Source of the DNA: Streptomyces fumigatiscleroticus
Lineage (GTDB): Bacteria; Actinomycetota; Actinomycetes; Streptomycetales; Streptomycetaceae
DNA: 64,000 nt
Direction: 5' to 3'
Assembly (NCBI RefSeq): GCF_014647975.1
Contig: NZ_BMQF01000011.1
Coordinates: forward strand, 62,001 to 126,000
Shown here: in pieces, positions 30,431 through 38,667 of the stretch
Numbering within the stretch: position 1 is the first letter of the stretch
Layout of the letters: each line of letters opens with the position of its first letter
Made by a program: the position numbers and the translations under genes
Notes under the pieces: model-generated
Told to the model about the DNA's origin: nothing
The model's database searches: none
What the model saw: only the letters and a program-made list of their open reading frames with translations

Positions 30431-32387
30431 TGCGCACCGGAGCGGTCGCGCTCACCTGGTCCACCTCCGATACCCGGACCGTCGCCTTCATCGTCCAGGT
30501 CCCGGCGAGGGGCAGGCTGACCGCGCCCGTGCCCCAGTAGCCGCCCCGGTCGGTGAGCCGGGCGTCGATCGGGCCGAGCCGCCGGGCGGGGAGGCCGAAG
30601 GAGAGGCGGAGCTCCGGGACGGTGGTCAGGCCGCCGTCGGGGCCGAAGACCACGGCCTGGACGGAGTTGTCGCCGGTGCGGCCCGGGTCCAGGGTGATCT
30701 GGACCGTGCCGCGTCCGCCGGGGACGCCGACGTCGAAGGGGATCGTGGTGACGGACGCGGGCGGCAGCGCGCCCGCCGGTGGAGCGGAGGACGCCGTTCC
30801 GGCCGCCGTACGGCCCGGTGGCGTGCCGGTGAGGACGGTGGTGACCGCCAGGACGACGACCGCGATCACCGCCTCGGCCAGCACGTACCGGCGGAGATCA
30901 CGGCGGTGCGCGTCCGGCGCGGCGGGCGGAGTTCCCTCCTCCGGACCCGGCCCCGGCCCTGGCCCCGGATGCGGCTCCGGACCCGGCCCCGGCCCTGGCC
31001 CCGGATGCGGCTCCGGCCCCGGCCCCGGCCCCGGAGCCTCCTCCTGCCCCGGCGGAGAAGACACCCCCGGCGGAAGCGACACCCCCGGCGGAGAAGGCAC
31101 CCCCAACGGAAGCGACGCCCCGCCCACCGGCTCCGGCACGCGCTCCGGTACGGCCGCCCCCGCCCCCGCGTCCCCCGTCACCAGGCGTGCCGTCCACCGC
31201 CGGGACTGCCCGGCCGCCAGCAGCAGCGCGGCCACCGCGACCAGTTTGACGATCAGCAGCCGGCCGTAGGAGGTGCCGGTCAGCGCGGACCAGGAGCCGA
31301 GTCCGCGCCAGGACTGGTAGACGCCGGTGACGGCCAGGACGGCGACCGAGACCAGGGCGAGACGGGAGAAGCGGGTGACCGTGCCGGCCGGAACCGGCGT
31401 GCCGGACCGGCCCAGGAGCGTGAGCAGGGCCGCCAGGCCGCCGAGCCAGACGGCCGTCGCCAGCAGATGCAGTACGGCGGAGACCATGGCCACCGGCACC
31501 TGGATCCCGGCGACGGCGTGATCGGCCGCTGCCCAGGTGGCCGCGAGACCGACGGCCGTGACGACGCCCGCGCAGAGGGCCGGCCGGTCGCGGCGGCGCA
31601 GCAGCCGGGCGAGGACGGCGGCGGCCGGCGCGAGCAGCAGGAGCCTGGCCAGCAGGGCCAGGCCCGGGCGGCCGGTCAGGGTGCGGCCGAGGGCGGAGGC
31701 GTCCAGGGCCGACGCCGGGCCGGTGCCCGCCTCGTAGGGGGCCCGCAGCACCAGCAGTACGACGGTCGCCGCCAGCAGGGTCCACCAGGACGCCCTGAGC
31801 GGTCCGCGCAGCGGGGCGGGGTCCGGCGGGCGGCACAGCGGCACGAACGCGGCCGCGCCGACGAGCAGGGCGGCGGACAGGTGGGCGAGCCAGCGGGCGA
31901 CGGTGTGCAGGCCGCCGGTCAGCGGGTCCTCGACGGGGCCGGCGCTCACCGCGGGCGGGGTCGCTGAGCGCTCGCCGACGGAGAAGGTGAAGGCGCCGGA
32001 GACCGGATGGCTGTCGGCCGACACCACCCGCCAGGCCACCGTGTACGTGCCCGTGCCGAGCTCGGCGGGCAGGGTGACGCGGGCGGTGTCGGAGCGCCCG
32101 CCGGCGTGCCGCGCCTGGCCCGTGCGCACCCGCCGGCCCTCGGGGTCCAGGAGGCGCAGGGAGTCCTCCAGCAGGCCGACGGACTCGGTGAAGGTCAGGG
32201 TGAGATCGGCGGGGGCCCGCTTCAGGACGGTTCCGTCGCCGGGGTCGGTGGCGCGCAGCGCGGCGTGGGCGGCGGCCGGTCCCGCGCCGCCGAGGAGGAG
32301 CAGGACCAGCACGGCGGCCAGCAGCACCGGCCCGTACACCCGTCGGCGCCCTCGGCCCGCGCCGCGCGCCCCACCGTCACACCGCAC
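30420..32387 (-). CDS. CopC-CopD fusion copper-resistance membrane protein
   Basis: Protein of 655 aa. A signal/TM segment (VLLAAVLVLLLLGGAGPAAA) precedes a CopC domain with the copper-binding N-terminal His (AHAALRATDPGDGTVL) and HPVSGAFTFSVG. A CopD-like region of about eight membrane helices follows (residues about 165-420). A remarkable Pro-Gly linker with 36-bp tandem repeats (PGPGPEPHPGPGPG, around 30945-31035) comes next, then one more helix and a C-terminal beta domain (VGVPGGRGTVQITLDPGRTG...ATVRVSEVDQ) like those of YcnJ/FixH proteins. Probably copper acquisition or export across the membrane. Confidence 0.88.
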   Translation of the reverse strand: MRCDGGARGAGRGRRRVYGPVLLAAVLVLLLLGGAGPAAAHAALRATDPGDGTVLKRAPADLTLTFTESVGLLEDSLRLLDPEGRRVRTGQARHAGGRSDTARVTLPAELGTGTYTVAWRVVSADSHPVSGAFTFSVGERSATPPAVSAGPVEDPLTGGLHTVARWLAHLSAALLVGAAAFVPLCRPPDPAPLRGPLRASWWTLLAATVVLLVLRAPYEAGTGPASALDASALGRTLTGRPGLALLARLLLLAPAAAVLARLLRRRDRPALCAGVVTAVGLAATWAAADHAVAGIQVPVAMVSAVLHLLATAVWLGGLAALLTLLGRSGTPVPAGTVTRFSRLALVSVAVLAVTGVYQSWRGLGSWSALTGTSYGRLLIVKLVAVAALLLAAGQSRRWTARLVTGDAGAGAAVPERVPEPVGGASLPLGVPSPPGVSLPPGVSSPPGQEEAPGPGPGPEPHPGPGPGPGPEPHPGPGPGPGPEEGTPPAAPDAHRRDLRRYVLAEAVIAVVVLAVTTVLTGTPPGRTAAGTASSAPPAGALPPASVTTIPFDVGVPGGRGTVQITLDPGRTGDNSVQAVVFGPDGGLTTVPELRLSFGLPARRLGPIDARLTDRGGYWGTGAVSLPLAGTWTMKATVRVSEVDQVSATAPVRITG

Positions 32388-32460
32388 GTCGTCTCCCCGT
32401 CGTCGCCCTTCGCCGGCCGGAGATACGTACGGACGCGGGCCGCGCCGCGCTCACCCGCGC

Positions 32461-33222
32461 TCACCAGGTGGGCCGGGCCGACACCCCTCCGTCCACCACC
32501 AGGTCGTGGCCCGTGATCCAGGAGGCGAGCGGCGAGGCGAGGAAGACACAGGCGTCGCCCACGTCCTCCGGGCGGCCCAGCCGTCCGGAGGGAACCGCCC
32601 GCAGCCAGCGCCGTACCCCCTCCGGCCAGTCCTGCGCCAGGCTCCCGGCGTCGATCAGGCCGGGCGAGACGGTGTTGACGCGGACGCCCCACGGGCCGTA
32701 CTCCAGGGCGGCCGAGCGGGCGTGCATCACGACGGCCGCCTTGGAGGCGCAGTAGTGGGCGTGGCCGGGGGCGGGAGCGCTCGCCTCGATCGAGGCGATG
32801 TGGGTGACCGAGCCGCCGCCACGGTCGCGCATGATCTCCGCCGCCGCCTGGGTGCAGGCGAAGACGCCGGTGAGATTGGTGTCCACCACCGCCCGCCACT
32901 CGGCCGCCGTCATCCCGGGAAGCTCTTGCACGGGCTGCACACCCGCGTTGTCGACCAGGGCCGTCAGCCGGCCCCCGGCCCAGTCGGCGGCCTCGTGGAC
33001 CAGGCTCCGGCAGGCGTCCTCGTCGGTGAGGTCGGCGCGCAGGACGACGGCCCGGCCGCCCGACGCCCGGATCCGCCCGGCCAGTTCCTCCGCCGGTGCC
33101 ACCGAGGTGCGGCAGTGCAGGGCGACCGCCGCGCCCTCCTGGGCGAAGCGCAGGGCGATGCCCCGGCCGATGGCGCCGCCCGCGCCCGTGACCAGGGCGG
33201 TCTGTCCCGTCAGCAGGGTCAT
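32461..33222 (-). CDS. Short-chain dehydrogenase/reductase
   Basis: NAD(P)-dependent oxidoreductase of 253 aa. Classical SDR motifs: TGAGGAIGRGIA (cofactor turn, residues 12-23), NAG at about 90, the catalytic Ser in HIASIEAS and YCASK with Tyr/Lys, and the terminal DGG. Its ATG overlaps the stop of the cupin gene (ATGA), so the two are translationally coupled. Substrate unknown. Confidence 0.9.
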   Translation of the reverse strand: MTLLTGQTALVTGAGGAIGRGIALRFAQEGAAVALHCRTSVAPAEELAGRIRASGGRAVVLRADLTDEDACRSLVHEAADWAGGRLTALVDNAGVQPVQELPGMTAAEWRAVVDTNLTGVFACTQAAAEIMRDRGGGSVTHIASIEASAPAPGHAHYCASKAAVVMHARSAALEYGPWGVRVNTVSPGLIDAGSLAQDWPEGVRRWLRAVPSGRLGRPEDVGDACVFLASPLASWITGHDLVVDGGVSARPTW

Positions 33223-33692
33223 GGGCGGCACAGGTCCCGGATGCGCGCCGCCTGCCGCGGGTAGCGCGCCGTCAGATCGGCGGCGTCGCCGTGCTCGTAG
33301 TCCGCGCTGGTGAAGCCGGGCGCCATCGTGCAGCCGAAGAAGGTCCACGCGCCGCCCGCCGCGACCCGCCCGCCCATCCAGGTGCGGGCGGGGACGGTGA
33401 GCTGGGGGTGCTGGCCGCCGAGGACGTCGGGACCGAGCACGGCCGTACGGGCCGTGCCGTCGGGGGCGAGGAGCAGCAGTTCCAGCGGGTCGCCGAGGTG
33501 GAAGTGCCAGATCTCGTCGGTGGGCAGGCGGTGCAGGGCCGAGAAGTCGTCCGCGGTGAGCAGGGCGACGATCGCGGTGCCCGCGGGCCGTCCGTCGGGG
33601 CCCGCGGGCCCGGCCCAGGTCTGCCGGAACAGCCCGCCCTCACGCGGGATCGGCTCCAGTGCGTAGTGCGCGACGAGCTCGTCCGGGGTCAC
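33219..33692 (-). CDS. DUF985-type cupin protein
   Basis: Product of 157 aa. Cupin fold features: EGGLFRQTW, IVALLTADDFSALHRLPTDEIWHFHLGDPLELLLL, and VPARTWMGGRV...FFGCTMAPGF. The His residues of HRLPTDEIWHFH probably bind metal. The family includes sugar- and peptide-modifying enzymes of unclear function. Encoded upstream of and coupled to the SDR gene. Confidence 0.85.
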   Translation of the reverse strand: MTPDELVAHYALEPIPREGGLFRQTWAGPAGPDGRPAGTAIVALLTADDFSALHRLPTDEIWHFHLGDPLELLLLAPDGTARTAVLGPDVLGGQHPQLTVPARTWMGGRVAAGGAWTFFGCTMAPGFTSADYEHGDAADLTARYPRQAARIRDLCRP

Positions 33693-33702
33693 CCGGGGGA
33701 GG

Positions 33703-34308
33703 CTACTCCCCGATCGCCTCCCGGGTCAGGAAGGCGAGTCGCGCCTTCTTCTCCGGGATGTGGACGCCGGGCAGGTTCACCTCCGGCAGGACGACGGACG
33801 GGCCCGCCGTGAAGCCGTACCGCAGGAAGCGGGCGATCGCCTTGCCGTTGCGCACGTCCGGGTCGACCACGATCCGCGTCCGGTCCGGGCCGGACAGGAC
33901 GTAGGAGGTGATGACGTCCAGCAGCGCCGAGGTCCAGCCGGTGCGCGGGCCGGCCGGTCCGGCGGGGGCGAGCAGCAGGTGGATGCCGATGTCGCCGGGC
34001 CGGACCTCGTAGCACTCGCTCACCCGGTCGGCCTCCGGCTCGTAGGTCTGGAGCAGCGCGGCCGGTTCGCCGTCCTTGACGAGCAGGAGGGCGTGGTGGG
34101 TGTCGAGGGTGTCCATGTGGGCGTAGATCGCGGTCACCTCCTCGCGCGAAAGGCCGTTCATGCCCCAGAAGACGGCCCGTTCCTCGCTCGTCCAGCGGTG
34201 GATCACCTCGGCGTCGGCGCGGGCGTCCAGGGGCAGCACGCGGACGGTGCCGAAGCCGTCGACGCTCCGCTCGTGGACGGACGGCCGGGCGGCGTACGGG
34301 TCAGACAT
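33703..34308 (-). CDS. GNAT N-acyltransferase, siderophore-type (IucB/MbtK-like)
   Basis: Product of 201 aa. The GNAT acyl-CoA region is GDIGIHLLLAPAGPAGPRTGWTSALLDVITSYVL, followed by RIVVDPDVRNGKAIARFLRYGFTAG. The N-terminal MNGLSREEVTAIYAH resembles the IucB/AlcB/MbtK subgroup that acylates the N-hydroxylysine side chains of hydroxamate siderophores. The ATG overlaps the upstream acylase gene by 8 bp, so both form one operon under the iron box at 36412. A siderophore-related role is therefore likely, though no NRPS or NIS synthetase is in the window. Confidence 0.83.
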   Translation of the reverse strand: MSDPYAARPSVHERSVDGFGTVRVLPLDARADAEVIHRWTSEERAVFWGMNGLSREEVTAIYAHMDTLDTHHALLLVKDGEPAALLQTYEPEADRVSECYEVRPGDIGIHLLLAPAGPAGPRTGWTSALLDVITSYVLSGPDRTRIVVDPDVRNGKAIARFLRYGFTAGPSVVLPEVNLPGVHIPEKKARLAFLTREAIGE

Positions 34309-36391
34309 CGGTCTCCTCCTGGAGCTGGTCGAAGTCGGTGACGATCGGGACGAGGTCCCCGGTGAGCCACAGGGGCAGCTGGTCGCGGTGGTGCGGCGAG
34401 CCGGGCACGCCGGACGCGCCGAACGGGACCACCCAGCGGCTGTCCTCGCGGCGGGCCAGGTCCCATACGTAGCGGGCGGCCGGGCCGCGCGCGCTCAGAT
34501 CGGTCAGGCCGGGCACGGCGGAGGTGCACAGCACGCAGTCGTGGTCGCCGGACAGACCGGGTTCGTCGTGCGGCGTGCCGCCGAGCGCCCGCCAGGGTGC
34601 CAGGCGGTGGGTGTCGCCCCAGGCCGTCGGCGGCTCGCCGGCGGCCACCTCCTCGACGGCCGCGCGGACGGCCTCCGCGCGGTCGATGCCGTACAGGTCC
34701 TCGGCGCGCAGCAGGTGTTCCAGGGCGTGGCCGACGCGCGGGACGAGGGCCAGCCAGGGCTGGAACACCTCCGGGTACGCGGGCGGGACGGCCAGTGCGG
34801 CGAAGGCGGGGTGGGCCGCCAGCCGCCGGACGACCGCGCCGCGCACCGCCGCGAAGGCCGCCGCGTCCGTACTGTCCGCGTCCATCCGGCGGTCCCAGGC
34901 CAGCAGGCGCTTGCGCAGCTCGGCGGCGTCCGGGGTGAAGGCGCGGGCGCCGAGTCCGGCCAGCAGGTCCAGCAGGGGCGCGGCGGACGCCAGCCGGGTG
35001 TCCATGTGGACGGCGGGCATGTCGGCGGCCGACCAGCGCTCCCGGCCCGCCAGCAGGGCGGTGATGCGGTCGGCGCGGTGCGGCGGGGCGAACTCGGTGC
35101 CGAGCGGAGAGGCGAGGCCGCGCTGGTTGGCCATCACGGCGATGCCGTCGGTCACCCCGGCACGGGGCGTGTCGTGCCAGCCGTGCCACTCGTGGCCCGG
35201 TTTCCAGGCGGGCACGAGGCGGGTGCGGTTGGCGGTGGCGCGCACCGGCACCCGGCCCGCGACCCGGTGCAGCACCCCGCCCTCGGTGTCGGCGGCCAGG
35301 ACGACGTTGACCGGCTCGGCCCACCGGTCCAGGGCGCGGTCCACGTCGGCGGTCCGGCGGGCCCGCAGCAGCGGCAGCAGGGCGCCGAAGCCGAGGTCGC
35401 CGGTGACCCGGGGCGGGTGGCGCAGGCTGATCGCGACGGGGGTGCCCGCGGGGTCCGTCACTCCGTCGTCCAGGCCCTCGGGGCCGCCGATCACCACGGG
35501 CCCGCGGTCGGTCTCGATCACCTCGACCTCGGCCGCTTCCTCACCGGCGACCTCGATCACCTCGGTGTGCCGGGCGGCGCGGTGCCAACGGCCGTCGGGG
35601 CCGAGGGCCTCGACACCCGCACCGGTGCGCCTGAGCCGCTCCCGGTACAGGTCCTGGTAGTCGGCCATGGCGTTGGTGATTGCCCAGGCGACCGTGCCGG
35701 TGTGGCCGAAGTGGGCGATGCCGGGGACGCCGGGCACGGCGAGGCCGACGACGTCGAACTCCGGGCAGGACAGATGGATCTGCTGGTAGACGCCGGGGTC
35801 CTCGATGAAGCGGTGCGGGTCGCCGGCGATCACGGCCTGTCCGGTCGTGGTCCGCGACCCGTCCGCCAGCCAGCCGTTGCTGCCGCTGGTGCCGGGTCCG
35901 TCGGTGGCGAACAGGGCGACGGCGTCCTCGCCGAGGTGCGCGGCGGCCTGCTCACGCCAGAGTTTGGCCGGGAACCCGGCGAACAGGATGTGGGTGGAGA
36001 GCCAGACGGCCAGCGGTGTCCAGGGCCGCCAGCCGCCGGGGGCGAGTCCGGTGCGGGCGAACTCGGGGGCGGTGGAGCCGGCCAGTTCCTCGTTGACGCC
36101 GTCGACGTAGGCCCGTACCCAGCCGGCCGTCTCGGCGTCCTCGCGCTCCAGCGCGGCCAAGCAGCGGCGGGCCGTGTCGTCGAGGCGGGCGCGGCGGGCG
36201 AAGCGGTCCCAGGGCAGGGCCTCGGGGCCGAGGAAGGACGCCGAGGTGCCCTGCGCGCGGTGCCGCTCCACCTCCAGCTGCCAGGCCCGGTCACGGGCGG
36301 TGACACGGCCCTGGGCGCGGGCGAGGGCGGACACGCCGTCCGCGCGCAGATGCGGGATGCCCCAGGCATCCCGGTGGATCTCGGTGAGCAC
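34301..36391 (-). CDS. Penicillin-acylase family Ntn hydrolase
   Basis: Protein of 696 aa without a signal peptide (MLTEIHRDAWGIPHLRADG...). The chain is autoprocessed in this family; the predicted catalytic Ser is in GTSGSNGWLADGSRT near residue 185, preceded by a spacer. Other family blocks are AGDPHRF, PGIAHFGHTGTVAWAITN and ANRTRLVPAWKPGHEWHGW. It may hydrolyse or exchange acyl groups of amides, here perhaps on a siderophore or its breakdown products, since it is cotranscribed with a siderophore-type N-acyltransferase behind an iron box. Confidence 0.88.
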   Translation of the reverse strand: MLTEIHRDAWGIPHLRADGVSALARAQGRVTARDRAWQLEVERHRAQGTSASFLGPEALPWDRFARRARLDDTARRCLAALEREDAETAGWVRAYVDGVNEELAGSTAPEFARTGLAPGGWRPWTPLAVWLSTHILFAGFPAKLWREQAAAHLGEDAVALFATDGPGTSGSNGWLADGSRTTTGQAVIAGDPHRFIEDPGVYQQIHLSCPEFDVVGLAVPGVPGIAHFGHTGTVAWAITNAMADYQDLYRERLRRTGAGVEALGPDGRWHRAARHTEVIEVAGEEAAEVEVIETDRGPVVIGGPEGLDDGVTDPAGTPVAISLRHPPRVTGDLGFGALLPLLRARRTADVDRALDRWAEPVNVVLAADTEGGVLHRVAGRVPVRATANRTRLVPAWKPGHEWHGWHDTPRAGVTDGIAVMANQRGLASPLGTEFAPPHRADRITALLAGRERWSAADMPAVHMDTRLASAAPLLDLLAGLGARAFTPDAAELRKRLLAWDRRMDADSTDAAAFAAVRGAVVRRLAAHPAFAALAVPPAYPEVFQPWLALVPRVGHALEHLLRAEDLYGIDRAEAVRAAVEEVAAGEPPTAWGDTHRLAPWRALGGTPHDEPGLSGDHDCVLCTSAVPGLTDLSARGPAARYVWDLARREDSRWVVPFGASGVPGSPHHRDQLPLWLTGDLVPIVTDFDQLQEETDV

Positions 36392-36411
36392 CCTGCACCC
36401 CGGCTTTCCTC

Positions 36412-36430
36412 TGGTTAGGGTTACCTAACT
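36412..36430 (-). promoter_or_regulatory. Iron box (DmdR/IdeR operator)
   Basis: The site GGTTAGGGTTACCTAAC matches 14 of 16 inner positions of the actinobacterial iron box (TTAGGTTAGGCTAACCTAA, from memory). It lies 21 bp before the acylase start, so the acylase-acyltransferase operon should be repressed when iron is plentiful. Confidence 0.75.
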
Positions 36431-36528
36431 TGGTCGGTGGCGGAATCGTACGCGACGCGTGAGGGAGCCGGACCGGGAGCGGGGGGCACCGGCGCGCGGC
36501 CCGGCCCGGCGCACGAGATCATCGGGTC

Positions 36529-37140
36529 ATGGACGTCACCCTTCATCTCGCCCAGGATCCCGAGGCCGACCGGCTGCTCGGCCGCAGTCCGCTCGCCGCG
36601 CTCACCGGGATGCTGCTGGACCAGCAGATCCCCATGGAGTGGGCGTTCAAGGGCCCGGCGACGATCGCCCGGCGGCTGGGCGCCGACGACCTGGACGCAC
36701 ACGACATCGCGGCGTACGACCCCGAGGCGTTCGCCGCGCTGCTGGCCGAGAAGCCCGCCGTGCACCGCTATCCCGGGTCGATGGCCAAGAGGGTGCAGCA
36801 GCTGTGCCAGTACCTGGTCGAGCAGTACGACGGGGACGCCGAGGCCGTCTGGCGGGACGCCGGCAGCGGCGAGGAGCTGCTGAAACGGCTCCAGGAGCTG
36901 CCCGGCTTCGGGAAGCAGAAGGCGCAGATCTTCCTCGCCCTGCTCGGCAAGCAGCTCGGCGTGCGCCCCGAGGGCTGGCGCGAGGCCGCGGGCGCCTACG
37001 GCGAGCCGGATTCCTTCCGCTCCGTCGCCGACATCACCGGCCCCGAGTCGCTGGCCCGGGTGCGGGCGCACAAGCAGGAGACGAAGGCCGCGGCCAAGGC
37101 CGCCAAGGCCGCCGGGCAGGCGGGGGCGGCCGGGAAGTAG
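36529..37140 (+). CDS. HhH-GPD family DNA glycosylase-like protein
   Basis: Product of 203 aa. The helix-hairpin-helix is in LPGFGKQKAQIFLALL near residue 130. The Asp expected after it is not obvious, so catalysis may be altered. The N-terminal half (ALTGMLLDQQIPMEWAFKGPATIARRLG) matches the short uracil/alkyl-glycosylase-like group of Actinobacteria. The tail is an Ala/Lys-rich extension (KAAAKAAKAAGQ). Confidence 0.85.
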   Translation: MDVTLHLAQDPEADRLLGRSPLAALTGMLLDQQIPMEWAFKGPATIARRLGADDLDAHDIAAYDPEAFAALLAEKPAVHRYPGSMAKRVQQLCQYLVEQYDGDAEAVWRDAGSGEELLKRLQELPGFGKQKAQIFLALLGKQLGVRPEGWREAAGAYGEPDSFRSVADITGPESLARVRAHKQETKAAAKAAKAAGQAGAAGK

Positions 37141-37206
37141 CGCCCGGAAAGCGGCAATCGGTCACGTGGCCCGGGCGGGTGGCGGGCGGCTCCGCGCGGT
37201 CCAAGC

Positions 37207-37887
37207 ATGGATGCCATGACCGAGCCACCGAGTGGTACCTGGCAGCCGGCGTACGACGACCGCCGTGTGCGCACCGGGCACGCGCCGCCTCCCGGGCCGG
37301 GCGGCCGGGCGCCCGAGCCGCCCGTCGAGGGCCCGCTGCACCTGCTCTCCCGCGCCGCCTGGCAGGCCGTCCTGCTCACCGGCGTCGCGTCCCTGGTCCT
37401 GGGCGTCCTGGTGCTGGCCTGGCCGGGCGCCTCCCTGTTCGCCGCCGGAGTGCTCTTCGGCCTCTATCTCCTGGTCAGCGGCGTGCTGCAACTCGCCGCC
37501 GCCTTCGGCACGCACACGTCGGCCGCGCTGCGCGTGCTGGCGTTCGTCAGCGGTGCCCTGTCGATCCTGCTGGGCCTGTTCTGCTTCCGCGGCCCCCTTC
37601 AGTCGACCCTGCTGCTGGCGCTGTGGATCGGCATCGGCTGGCTGATCCGCGGGATCACCCAGGTGCTGGCCGCCGCCCACGACCCGGCGGTGCCCGCCCG
37701 CGGCTGGCAGATCTTCCTCGGTGTCGTCACCGTCGCCGCCGGTGTCGTGCTGATCGACTCGCCGTTCGCCTCGCTCGCCGTCCTCACCGTGGTCGGCGGC
37801 TGCTGGCTGCTGGTGGTCGGCGCCGTCGAGATCGTCACGGCGCTGCGGATCCGCGGCCGTGCCCGGCAGGTCCCGCGCACGCGGTGA
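37207..37887 (+). CDS. HdeD/DUF308 membrane protein
   Basis: Product of 226 aa. A Pro-rich cytoplasmic N-terminus is followed by six membrane helices in three similar hairpins (VLLTGVASLVLGVLVLAWPG, AAGVLFGLYLLVSGVLQLAAAF, and so on), as in the HdeD/DUF308 acid-stress family. Start ATG 37207; MTEP at 37216 is the alternative. Confidence 0.85.
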   Translation: MDAMTEPPSGTWQPAYDDRRVRTGHAPPPGPGGRAPEPPVEGPLHLLSRAAWQAVLLTGVASLVLGVLVLAWPGASLFAAGVLFGLYLLVSGVLQLAAAFGTHTSAALRVLAFVSGALSILLGLFCFRGPLQSTLLLALWIGIGWLIRGITQVLAAAHDPAVPARGWQIFLGVVTVAAGVVLIDSPFASLAVLTVVGGCWLLVVGAVEIVTALRIRGRARQVPRTR

Positions 37888-37971
37888 CCGGCGCGCCCGG
37901 CCGTGGGCCGAGCGGGTGACTCTCGCCGCCGGGGCGGTGGAGGGCGGCGGCGAGAGGGAGACGATCGTGAC

Positions 37972-38334
37972 GTGAGCCACCCACCGCACGCCGCCGCCCG
38001 CGCCGCAGGCCCCCTTCCCCGGGCCCGGGCCGGCGCCTGGCTGCGGGTGCTGGTCCTGGTGCTCGCGCTGCTCGTGCCGGGCACGCACACCGTGGCGCGG
38101 GCCGTGCCGGCCACGGCGGTGTCCCGCGAGGGCGGCGGCCCGGCCGCCGAGTACGACCTTCCGGACACCGCGCTGCGCCCGCCCGTGAGGAGCTGCCGGC
38201 GCCCCGCCGTGCCGTCGTGCCCAGCGCCGCCGCCGGCCCCGGCGCCCGCCCGCGCCGTACGGCGTCCCGCGCCCGTGCCGCCCGAGCCGGCGCACGGGCT
38301 GCTCGCCCTGCGTTCCGTCGTCCTGCGCTGCTGA
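37972..38334 (+). CDS. Small secreted or membrane hypothetical protein
   Basis: About 120 aa from GTG 37972. One hydrophobic segment (AWLRVLVLVLALLVPGTHTV) resembles a signal peptide. The rest is Pro/Ala-rich with two Cys (RSCRRPAVPSCPAPPP). The ribosome binding site is weak. No family recognised. Confidence 0.55.
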   Translation: MSHPPHAAARAAGPLPRARAGAWLRVLVLVLALLVPGTHTVARAVPATAVSREGGGPAAEYDLPDTALRPPVRSCRRPAVPSCPAPPPAPAPARAVRRPAPVPPEPAHGLLALRSVVLRC

Positions 38335-38402
38335 CCGTACCGGCCGCCCCGCATCGGCCCGTCAGCCGTCCAGGAACCGAGGAACGACCGAAAGACACCC
38401 TC

Positions 38403-38639
38403 ATGCTCCAAGACCCCTACGCGGTCCTGCGCGCCCTGCTGCGCGCGGAGGCCGTCCGCAGCACACCGAAACCGGAGCCGAAGACCCGCCCGGAGACCCG
38501 CCCGGAGACCCGCCCGAAGACCGGCCCGAAGACCGGCCCGAAGACCGGCCCGAAGACCGAATTGAAGACCGGCCCGAGGACCGAGCCCGAGCAGCGCGAG
38601 CGGCAGCGGCAGCGACAGCGACAGCCGGAGGGCGGCTGA
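38403..38639 (+). CDS. Small Lys/Thr/Pro-repeat protein
   Basis: Product of 78 aa. MLQDPYAVLRALLRAEAV is a plausible helix. It is followed by tandem five-residue units (TRPE, TRPK, TGPK repeated) encoded by 15-bp DNA repeats around 38480-38565, and an Arg/Gln tail. Such a region is length-variable and probably disordered. Function unknown. Confidence 0.6.
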   Translation: MLQDPYAVLRALLRAEAVRSTPKPEPKTRPETRPETRPKTGPKTGPKTGPKTELKTGPRTEPEQRERQRQRQRQPEGG

Positions 38640-38667
38640 CCGGCGGGATCGCGCGGCGGGGGCGGGC

